Source: an uncultured Acidobacteriota bacterium
Lineage (GTDB): Bacteria; Acidobacteriota; JAAYUB01
Direction of reading: 5' to 3'
NCBI GenBank assembly: GCA_937925645.1
Contig: CALAMB010000304.1
Span: forward strand, 1-13,312
Length of the DNA: 13,312 bases
The first letter of the stretch is position 1. Each line of letters starts with the position of its first letter. The position numbers and the translations under genes are program-made. Shown piece after piece: positions 7,233 through 13,312 of this stretch. The notes under the pieces are model-generated. The model had not been told where the DNA came from. It did no database searches and was given only the letters and a program-made list of their open reading frames with translations.

Positions 7233-7331
7233 ATTCACCGCGGAGGCGCGGAGACGCAGAGGAGATATTTATCCTGTTTTCAATTCAATCAATAATGGAT
7301 TGCTCGGCGCCTCTGCATCTCTGCGGTGAAT
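7233..7331. repeat. Inverted-repeat element E (TTCACCGCAGAG family)
   Basis: The left arm (from 7233) begins ATTCACCGCGGAGGCGC. The right arm (7306-7331) reverse-complements to ATTCACCGCAGAGATGC, pairing at about 20 of 25 positions. The AT-rich middle (around 7263-7300) is unpaired. It is the same family as element A and begins 13 bases after the Fe-S subunit stop. About 57 bases separate it from the Moco-subunit ATG. Confidence 0.85.
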
Positions 7332-7388
7332 GACGGATCGGAGTGAGTGACAATTTTCAAGATTCGGGTCTTCTGACGGAGGTCGGAC

Positions 7389-9824
7389 ATGCGCTATGTG
7401 GGTGAATCGGTGACGCGGATCGACGGGCTCGAGAAGGTGACGGCCACAGCCAAATTCGTGGACGACCTGGACTTCGGCCCCAACCTGCTGCATGCCGAGA
7501 TCGTGGAGAGCCCCCGGGCCCACGCCCGGATCGTGCGCATCGACACGTCGGCGGCCGAGCAGGTGCCCGGTGTCGTCCGGGTGGTCACGGGCAAGGATTT
7601 TCCCTACCGGTTCGGCCTGTACATGAAGGACCGCCACATCTTCGCCCAGGACCGCGTCCGCTTCGTCGGCGAGCAGGTGGCGGCGGTGGTGGCGCGGGAT
7701 CCCCGGACGGCCCGCCGGGCGGCCCGCCTGGTGCGGGTGGAGTACGAAGACCTGCCGGCGGTGTTCGAGCCGCTGGCGGCGCTGGAGGAGACGGCGCCCC
7801 GCCTGCACCCGGACCTGGCCGACTATCCCCGCGTGCCCTGGTTCTTCCCGCAGGGCGGGACCAACATCGCCCACTGGCGGAAGACCCGGCGCGGCGACAC
7901 GGCCGCGGCCTTCGCCGCGGCGGACGTCGTGCTGGAGGACACCTACACCGTGCCCCGCTACGCCCATTGCGCCATCGAGACCCACGTCATCGTCGGGCTG
8001 TACGACCACTCCGGGCGCCTCACCCTGTGGTCCGCCTCGCAGTCCCCTTTCACCCAGCGCAATCTCTTCGCCGAGTCGCTGGCGCCCCTGGGACTGACGC
8101 ACAAGGATATCCGCGTCATCACCCCCTACGTCGGCGGCGGCTTCGGCGGCAAGGCGGGCGTGTCCATGGAGATCCTCGGCGCGGCGCTGGCCGTGGCCGT
8201 GAAAGGGTATCCGGTCAAGGTGCGCTGGACGCGGGAGCAGGAGTTCTACAACACCTACCAGCGCCAGGGCGTGAAGGCCCGCGTCAAGCTGGGGGTGCAG
8301 AAGGACGGGACCATCACCGCCCTGGATCACGCGCTCTACTGGGACGCCGGCGCCTACGTGGAGTACGGCGCCAACGTGGTGAACGCCGTGGGCCTTTCGG
8401 CCACCGGTCCATACCGCATCCCCAACATCCGGATCGACTCGCTGTGCGTCTACACCAACCTGCCGCCCGGCGGTCCGTACCGCGGGTTCGGCTATTCCGA
8501 GTTCCACTTCGGCCTGGAATCTCACATCGACCGCGTGGCGCGGATGATCGGCATGGACTCCGTGGCGTTCCGGCGAAAGAACGCCATCCGGGAAGGGGAC
8601 GTCCTGGCCTACGGCGCCGGGATGAACCCGTCGGGGCTGATCGAAGCGATCGACAAGGCGGCGGAAGCAATCCGGTGGGGGGAAAAGGCCGTGCCGGACG
8701 ATCCGCGCAAGGCGGCGGGGAAAGGGTTTTCGCTCTTCTGGAAAGCTCCCGCGATGCCCCCCAACGCGGCCTCGGCGGCGTTCCTCAAGTTCAACGAGGA
8801 CGGCAGCCTGAACATCATGGTCTCCGGCATGGAGATCGGCCAGGGCTACCTGACGGTCATGGCCCAGATCGCCGCGGAGATCCTCGCGGTGCCCGTGGCC
8901 AGGATCCGGGTGGAGACGCCGGACACCGACCGGAACGCCTACGAGTGGCAGACGGTGGGGTCCCACGTCACCTGGGGATGCGGCAACGCCGTCAAGCGGG
9001 CCGCGGAGGCCGCCCGCGAGCAGATCTTCGAGACCGTCCACCGGGTTCACGGACTGGACAAGGACGGCCTGTACCTCGAAGACGAAACGGTCCGAAGCCG
9101 GACCGCGCCGGCGTTCGCCCTCCCGTTGCGGGACTTCGTCATCCAGGGCATCCAGACCGCCGACGGCTCCTACAAGGGCGGGCCGGTGCAGGCCAGCGGC
9201 ATGTTCATGCCCGAGTTCACCTCGGCCAAGAGCGACCCCGAGACCAGCCAGGGCGGGCACCCCAACGTCCACTACACCGTGGGCGCCGCCGCCGTGGAGG
9301 TGGAAGTGGACCGGGAGACCGGCAAGCTGGACGTGCGGCGGGCGGTCCTGGCGGTGGATGCCGGCAAGGCGATCAATCCCGATCTCGTGAACGCCCAGGT
9401 GATCGGCGGGCTGGTCCAGGGCCTGGCCACGGTCCTGTACGAGGACATGCGCTTCGACCCGGCCGGCCGGCTACTCAACCCGAACTTCACCGATTACAAG
9501 ATTCCCACGGCGCTCGACATCCCCGGCGAGATCATCCCCATCATCGTGGAAACTCCCCAACCCGACGGGCCGTTCGGCGCCCGCGGCGTGGGGGAGCACA
9601 CCATGATCCCCGCGGCGCCCATGGTGGCCAACGCGGTGGAAAACGCCGTGGGGGTGCGCATCACTTCCATGCCCGTGACCGCGGAAAAAGTGGCCCTGGC
9701 CCTCCACGAGGCCTCCGCCCGGGCGCCCCGCGAAGTGGGCAGCGCGCCGGCGAAATGCTCCGTCGTCCTGCCGGGTCCCAAGGAGACTCCCTTCCCGCAG
9801 CCCGCGCCGGACCGCCGGGATTGA
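7389..9824 (+). CDS. Molybdopterin-binding catalytic subunit of a xanthine dehydrogenase-family hydroxylase
   Basis: An 811-residue large subunit, full length. The N-terminal aldehyde oxidase/xanthine dehydrogenase a/b hammerhead domain begins MRYVGESVTRIDGLEKVTATAKF. Moco contacts visible are GGGFGGK (249-255), PYRGFG (363-368, Arg365) and MEIGQG, and the catalytic base lies in GVGEH at Glu736. Aligned by eye with remembered bovine xanthine oxidase, positions equivalent to Glu802 and Arg880, which hold the purine, are Ala256 and Ala333. The enzyme therefore may not act on xanthine. GGAGG at 7378-7382 supports the ATG. The last 35 or so residues are Pro/Ala-rich and look non-conserved. Family certainty is high; substrate is unknown, probably an N-heterocycle or aldehyde. 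Confidence 0.93.
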   Translation: MRYVGESVTRIDGLEKVTATAKFVDDLDFGPNLLHAEIVESPRAHARIVRIDTSAAEQVPGVVRVVTGKDFPYRFGLYMKDRHIFAQDRVRFVGEQVAAVVARDPRTARRAARLVRVEYEDLPAVFEPLAALEETAPRLHPDLADYPRVPWFFPQGGTNIAHWRKTRRGDTAAAFAAADVVLEDTYTVPRYAHCAIETHVIVGLYDHSGRLTLWSASQSPFTQRNLFAESLAPLGLTHKDIRVITPYVGGGFGGKAGVSMEILGAALAVAVKGYPVKVRWTREQEFYNTYQRQGVKARVKLGVQKDGTITALDHALYWDAGAYVEYGANVVNAVGLSATGPYRIPNIRIDSLCVYTNLPPGGPYRGFGYSEFHFGLESHIDRVARMIGMDSVAFRRKNAIREGDVLAYGAGMNPSGLIEAIDKAAEAIRWGEKAVPDDPRKAAGKGFSLFWKAPAMPPNAASAAFLKFNEDGSLNIMVSGMEIGQGYLTVMAQIAAEILAVPVARIRVETPDTDRNAYEWQTVGSHVTWGCGNAVKRAAEAAREQIFETVHRVHGLDKDGLYLEDETVRSRTAPAFALPLRDFVIQGIQTADGSYKGGPVQASGMFMPEFTSAKSDPETSQGGHPNVHYTVGAAAVEVEVDRETGKLDVRRAVLAVDAGKAINPDLVNAQVIGGLVQGLATVLYEDMRFDPAGRLLNPNFTDYKIPTALDIPGEIIPIIVETPQPDGPFGARGVGEHTMIPAAPMVANAVENAVGVRITSMPVTAEKVALALHEASARAPREVGSAPAKCSVVLPGPKETPFPQPAPDRRD

Positions 9825-9848
9825 GCCGTCAGGCGCGTCGGCGCACGA

Positions 9849-11138
9849 TCAGTGTTCCGGTTGCGGGGACGCTTCCCCGGGATCCTGTTTGAAGTGCAAC
9901 GCCAGATAGAGCACCACCGCCAGAAGAGTGCCGAGGGCGATGCCCGCCAGGTTCAGTCCGTAGACCGTCAGGCCCCGGGTGCCCAATCCGGAGGCGACGA
10001 TCAGGGAGGCGCCGGCCACCACCAGGTTCCGGTGGTCGGCGAAATCCACCTTCGCGTCCACCCAGATCTTGACTCCCATCAGCACGATCATCCCGTACAG
10101 GATCAGCGTGACTCCCCCCAGGACGGGGTTGGGGATCGACTGGATGACCGCCCCGAACTTCGGGCAGAGCCCCATCAGGATGGCCACGATGGACGCGACG
10201 ACGAAGTTGCCGATGGCGAACACCTTGGTGATGGCCATCACGCCCATGTTCTCGGCGTAGGTTGTCTGCGGGGTGCCGCCCCCCATGGCCGACACGAACG
10301 TGGCCACGGCATCCCCCAGGAAAGCCCGGCCGAGGTGCGGGTTGAGATCGCGCCCCATGAAACCGGAGATGGCGGAGATGTGCCCCTTGTTTTCCGCCAC
10401 CAGCACCACAAACACCGGAGCGATGACCAGCAGGGCGTGCCAGCTGACACTGGGCGTCTGGAATTGCGGCAGGCCGATCCAGGCGGCGGAACCGATGGCC
10501 GCCAGCGCACTGGGGTCGAGCATTCCCAGGACGGCGGCCGTGAGATAGCCGGTGACCACGCCGATCAGGATGGGCAGCAGGCGGACGAAACCCCGCAGGA
10601 AGATGGAGACCAGGGCCGCGGTGAAGAACGTGACCAGAGCGATGGCCAGGTTCTTCAAGTCACCGGTGGTGCTGATGGTGAACGTCCCGTTGACCATGTT
10701 GGCAATGGACGACGCGGAGAGGTTGAGCCCGATGATGGCGACCACCGTCCCGGTGACCAGCGGCGGCATCAGCCGGTCGATCCAGCCGGCCCCCCAGCGG
10801 ATCGTGGCCGCTCCCGCCAGGGCGTAGAGCACCGCGGCGCCGGCGATGCCGAAGAGCGCCTCGGAGATGCGATCCGGGGCGCCGGCCGTGACCGCCAGCA
10901 CCGGCCCGATGAAAGCGAAGCTGGAGCCGAGGTAACTGGGGACCTTGAACCGGGTGAAGGCCAGAAACAACAGGGTGCCGATGCCCGAGAAGAACACGGC
11001 CACCTGGGGATTAAAACCCATCAGAATCGGCGCCAGCACCGTGGCGCCGAACATGGCCACCACGTGCTGGATGCCCATGGGGATGAGCTTCCGGATCGGC
11101 AGGCGATCCTCAGGGTAGTAGATCGGCTGATGGGGCAT
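9849..11138 (-). CDS. NCS2-family nucleobase permease, uracil-permease (UraA)-like
   Basis: A 429-residue polytopic inner-membrane transporter, the same length as E. coli UraA, with many hydrophobic segments consistent with the 14-helix NCS2 fold. Signature pieces are QHVVAMFGATVLAPILMG in the first helix, VAENKGH with Glu249 and His253, and TTYAENMGVMAITKV with Glu296. These three match UraA's substrate-binding Glu241, His245 and Glu290, whereas xanthine permeases such as XanQ carry different residues there. Uracil or another small pyrimidine-like ring is thus a better guess than xanthine, but specificity is inferred. The start at 11138 is preferred because the protein begins MPHQPIYYPEDRLPIRK with an AGAGGA site upstream; the longer open frame upstream looks non-coding. 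It converges on the Mo-enzyme operon, with stops 24 bases apart and no clear terminator between them. Confidence 0.9.
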   Translation of the reverse strand: MPHQPIYYPEDRLPIRKLIPMGIQHVVAMFGATVLAPILMGFNPQVAVFFSGIGTLLFLAFTRFKVPSYLGSSFAFIGPVLAVTAGAPDRISEALFGIAGAAVLYALAGAATIRWGAGWIDRLMPPLVTGTVVAIIGLNLSASSIANMVNGTFTISTTGDLKNLAIALVTFFTAALVSIFLRGFVRLLPILIGVVTGYLTAAVLGMLDPSALAAIGSAAWIGLPQFQTPSVSWHALLVIAPVFVVLVAENKGHISAISGFMGRDLNPHLGRAFLGDAVATFVSAMGGGTPQTTYAENMGVMAITKVFAIGNFVVASIVAILMGLCPKFGAVIQSIPNPVLGGVTLILYGMIVLMGVKIWVDAKVDFADHRNLVVAGASLIVASGLGTRGLTVYGLNLAGIALGTLLAVVLYLALHFKQDPGEASPQPEH

Positions 11139-11146
11139 GACGGTTT

Positions 11147-11152
11147 TCCTCT
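11147..11152 (-). promoter_or_regulatory. Ribosome binding site of the permease
   Basis: AGAGGA on the minus strand, 8 bases before the ATG at 11138. This selects that start over the roughly 119-codon upstream extension of the same frame. Confidence 0.65.
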
Positions 11153-11310
11153 GGAAACAGATCGTTACCATCGACCCGACGCCGCGGGGCCGCCGGGGGG
11201 ACGTTCGCGGTGCGCGCCCGATGCCGCGCCGATGGTTTCGGCGGCGGCCGGCGTTCCCCTTGTGTTTGCGGCAAACCGGGTCGTGCTCAATTGTCGCGAT
11301 GCCTGCCCCG

Positions 11311-11339
11311 ATGGTATCGGCAGGTTCCCGGGGAGTCAA
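11311..11339 (-). promoter_or_regulatory. Candidate sigma70-type promoter for the permease
   Basis: On the minus strand TTGACT (11339-11334) is followed, after exactly 17 bases, by TACCAT (11316-11311). The start codon is about 170 bases downstream, leaving a long leader. A short inverted repeat CCGAT-acc-ATCGG overlaps the -10 element, and GTTTG-ccg-CAAAC lies at 11264-11276; either could be an operator. These are pattern matches only. Confidence 0.3.
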
Positions 11340-11903
11340 TGAGGTTTTGAGGAGATTCAGGCGTACGCTGGCCAACAGGTTCCGGGGAGATTCAGCCAGA
11401 TCGTATTCGAGACGCGGGCTCACAACCGGAGTATTCCCGGGCCCAGGCCGGCAATCCGGGTTCTCCCGGGTGCGCGCGTGGTTTCGATGGAACATGAAAA
11501 CAGCCGTTGATTTGGGCCCTTAGCTGTTCTGGTTCTCGAATGTCTCACGCCGGTGGGGATGAGACGGAGGTCACCGCCGGCGACCGCCCCCCGAGGCACC
11601 GCCGTGGGAGCCGCCTCCACCGGCCTCTCTGCCGTCATCACCGGCTGGATCCTCAACACGGTCAGCGGCGACCGGGTCCAGATTTATGGCAGCGGCGGTC
11701 ACCTGGTGGACGCCTCGAGCGGCGCCGACCTGACGACCGGCGGTTCGCGGTGTCACACTCAATCCCAAAACAACCTGATTTCAGGCGGTGTTGAACCGTT
11801 TCCAGCACTGGTCGGGGAAAAACACCGAAACAGCTGAATCCAAAACCTTGGCGGTATGATCGTGTTGTTGGTCGTTCGATATCGTGATGATCCGATCGGA
11901 CGC
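11340..11903. other. Gene-poor spacer upstream of the permease, possible decayed coding DNA
   Basis: No convincing gene is seen on either strand. The open frames from 11137 to 11523 are Arg-rich shadows. A 94-codon plus-strand frame at 11553-11837 contains a more protein-like stretch (TGLSAVITGWILNTVSGDRVQIYG). It lacks a ribosome site and a recognisable family, and could be a fragment of a degraded gene. GC-rich inverted repeats such as CCCGGG...CCCGGG near 11435-11470 have no T-run, so a terminator is not supported. No purine riboswitch was recognised. Confidence 0.4.
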
Positions 11904-11953
11904 TCAGTTTTCGGAACTAAGGGTCGGAGATTCGAACCCCTCCGGGTGCGCCA
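11904..11953 (+). pseudogene. Degenerate 3' half of a tRNA-Arg-like sequence, ending in CCA
   Basis: The sequence has the spacing of a tRNA from the anticodon arm to the 3' end. An anticodon arm TCAGTTTTCGGAACTAA has 4 of 5 stem pairs and a 7-base loop reading TCG (Arg). It is followed by a GGGTC variable loop, a T arm around ATTCGAA with two mispairs, then CGGGTGC, discriminator G and CCA. The expected 5' acceptor strand (GCRCCCG) and a D arm are absent in the preceding 30 bases, so it cannot be a working tRNA. A piece running from anticodon arm to CCA is what tRNA-targeting integrative elements leave at an attachment site. Decay of a whole tRNA gene is the alternative. Confidence 0.55.
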
Positions 11954-12009
11954 TGTTTCTGCCGATTGCCCGGGATCGGGACAGTCGCCGCCGGCAGAGA
12001 TTCAAACGC

Positions 12010-12113
12010 TTCAAACAGGCGAACTGAGCTTCAGGTGTTTCAAACAGGTGAACCGGGCTTCAAGCGATTCAAACAAGTGAACCGAGCCTCAAACGCTGTA
12101 AACAGGTGAAGCC
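12010..12113. repeat. 29-bp direct tandem repeat, about 3.5 copies
   Basis: Units start at 12010, 12039, 12068 and 12097 (the last partial). They share the core TTCAAACAGGTGAACCGAGC with a few substitutions each. A half unit (ATTCAAACGC) precedes the array at 12000-12009. The period is not a multiple of three and no start or ribosome site precedes it, so a repeat protein is unlikely. There are no spacers, so it is not a CRISPR array. It lies between the tRNA-like fragment and the 3' end of the radical SAM gene. Confidence 0.8.
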
Positions 12114-12176
12114 GCCCGCTCGCCCGTCGCCGCCGAGTCACCCGGAGATCATTGACGCCTTTTCGGCGCGCCCCGT

Positions 12177-13267
12177 TTAAAAACCGTCCGGGGGCGGATC
12201 CGGGGCGGCCTGGAGAAGCAGCGGTTGGTCCAGCGCCTGCATCACCATGGCGGCCGGGTACCCGTGTTCCAGGAGCTGCGCCATGGCCCGCAGGTACTTG
12301 CGGATGTGGCGGAAGAACTTTTGGTACCCCGCGCAGAGGTAGTGCAGCCCGGGCTCGCCGCGGCCGGATTCGGCGAAGCGGTGCTTGGGGCATCCGCCCC
12401 GGCACGCCGCCAGGACCTCGCACTCCCGGCACTGGAGCGGCAGTGCGGTCTCCTTCGTCACCCCGAACCCTGACCGGCGGGAGCGTTCCGCCAGGTCGGC
12501 GAGGCGGTCGGCCCGGACGTTGCCGAGCTTGAGCTGCGGGTACACCCCGTGGTCACAGGCGTAGACGTCGCCGTTGTGCTCCACCGCCAGCGCGCGGCCG
12601 CACTGCGTCGCGTGGACGCAGACGGGCGACGGGTTGCCGATCCAGGCGTTCAGCGCCCACTCGAAGTTCATCACGAAGACGGCGCCCACATCGTGGCGGA
12701 CCCACTCCTCGTACACGGCGATCAGGAAGTCGCCGTACTCCTCCGGCAGGACGGACCAGAGGGTGACCGCCGCCGGCCCGTCGGCCGCTCCCGGCGAGGC
12801 GAACCCCGCCAGCCGGAGCCCCTGCGCGGCGGTCACGGCGTCGGCCGGACGCTCCACCACCGGGGTGAACTGGATGAACTCCACGCCCTGGTCCCGCAGG
12901 AAGCGGTAGACCGCCAGCGGCTGCCGGGCCGTCTCCCGGGCCACACACGCCAGGACGTTGTACGCGACCCCGTGCTGCTTCAGCAGCCCCAGCCCCCGCA
13001 TCACCGCGTCGAAGGTGCCGCGGCCCGCCCGGTCCCGGCGGTAGCGGTCGTGGATCTCCCGCGGGCCATCGAGGCTGAGCCCCACCGTGAAGCCGTGTTT
13101 TCGGAGAAAGGTGCACCACTGATCGGTGAGCAGGGTCCCGTTGGTCTGGAGCGAGTTCGTGATCCGCTTCCGCTTCACGAAACGCTGCTGGATTTCCACG
13201 ACGCGCCGGAAGAAGTCGATGCCCAGCAGGGTCGGCTCCCCGCCCTGCCAGACGAACTCCACCTCCG
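12177..13267 (-). CDS. Radical SAM/SPASM protein, anaerobic sulfatase-maturating enzyme type (5' truncated)
   Basis: The C-terminal ~361 residues of a radical SAM protein. The visible N-terminal part reads VEFVWQGGEPTLLG (SAM-binding GGEP). The CxxxCxxC cluster motif that precedes it in the family is lost beyond the contig end. The SPASM region keeps eight Cys, numbered from the GTG at 13262: 215, 221, 236, 278, 281, 287, 291 and 310. Their spacing matches the two auxiliary clusters of anaerobic sulfatase-maturating enzymes. Asp237 next to Cys236 corresponds to the catalytic Asp of the Clostridium enzyme. LCAGYQKFFRHI and the following helix are also typical. Such enzymes oxidise a Cys or Ser of a sulfatase to formylglycine. 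No sulfatase lies in the window, so another peptide substrate is possible. Confidence 0.88.
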
Positions 13268-13312
13268 AGATCGGAAGAGCGTCGTGTAGGGAAAGAGTGT
13301 AGATCTCGGTGG
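13268..13312. other. Illumina TruSeq adapter contamination (not genomic)
   Basis: The last 45 bases begin AGATCGGAAGAGCGTCGTG and continue as an exact match, from memory, to the reverse complement of the TruSeq universal (P5-side) adapter, through GTAGATCTCGGTGG. This is a library artefact left at the contig end. Any codons translated from it, and any start codon placed in it, are false. Confidence 0.97.

Noticed and set aside
7269..9272. 667-codon minus-strand open frame opposite the Moco subunit
   Set aside because: Same reason: a compositional shadow of a clear gene with every catalytic motif on the plus strand.
9825..9848. Bidirectional terminator between the Moco subunit and the permease
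   Set aside because: Only a 4-bp GCGC palindrome is seen and there is no T-run, so termination here cannot be supported.
11139..11495. N-terminal extension of the permease by about 119 codons
   Set aside because: The extension is Arg/Pro-rich and unlike NCS2 proteins. The 429-residue form matches UraA length and has its own ribosome site.
11340..11560. Purine-type riboswitch in the permease leader region
   Set aside because: I looked for conserved purine-riboswitch core features on the minus strand and saw none. A covariance-model search would be decisive.
12000..12113. Possible CRISPR array
   Set aside because: The unit length of 29 bp is suggestive, but units are directly adjacent with no unique spacers, and no cas gene is present.
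12120..12176. Terminator after the radical SAM gene
   Set aside because: The GCGCC-gaaaa-GGCGT hairpin on the minus strand is short and is not followed by a T-run.

Overview
The window is GC-rich bacterial DNA, apparently the end of a short-read metagenome or draft contig: the last 45 bases (13268-13312) are Illumina adapter, so real sequence stops at 13267. The organism cannot be named from this stretch alone. High GC, abundant intergenic inverted repeats of the ACCACGAAATACACGAAA and TTCACCGCAGAG types, a GxxExxY-family gene and an oxygen-sensitive type of radical SAM enzyme together suggest an uncultured, probably anaerobic or facultative bacterium (Acidobacteriota and similar phyla are possible; this is inference).

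Region 1 (2-9824, + strand) is one long catabolic gene cluster. It starts with the tail of an unidentified upstream gene, then the three subunits of an AllFGH-type oxamate carbamoyltransferase (DUF2877/AllH, FdrA/AllF, DUF1116/AllG). A cyclase-family metal hydrolase follows, then a complete three-subunit molybdenum hydroxylase of the xanthine dehydrogenase family (FAD, 2x[2Fe-2S] and Moco subunits). Convergent to it lies a UraA-like NCS2 nucleobase permease (9849-11138, - strand). A coherent reading is that the permease imports an N-heterocycle, the Mo-enzyme hydroxylates it, the cyclase-family hydrolase opens a ring or amide, and the AllFGH complex phosphorolyses a carbamoyl product to carbamoyl phosphate. 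The substrate is uncertain. Two purine-binding residues of classical xanthine oxidase appear replaced by Ala in the Moco subunit, and the permease carries the uracil-type Glu/His/Glu set.

The most striking structural feature is that all five gaps between consecutive metabolic genes from fdrA to the Moco subunit hold exactly one inverted-repeat element, of two sequence families. Three share ACCACGAAATACACGAAA-type ends. Two of those have hairpin cores, both rich in ATCGG-like motifs, and the third instead encloses a GxxExxY PD-(D/E)XK nuclease-like gene. That is the arrangement expected of non-autonomous and possibly autonomous versions of one repeat family.

Region 2 (11139-12176) is about 1 kb without a convincing gene. 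It holds the permease leader with a candidate promoter, a degenerate 3' half of a tRNA-Arg-like sequence ending in CCA, and about 3.5 copies of a 29-bp tandem repeat.

Region 3 (12177-13267, - strand) is a radical SAM/SPASM protein of the anaerobic sulfatase-maturating enzyme type, cut off at its N-terminal side by the contig end and adapter.
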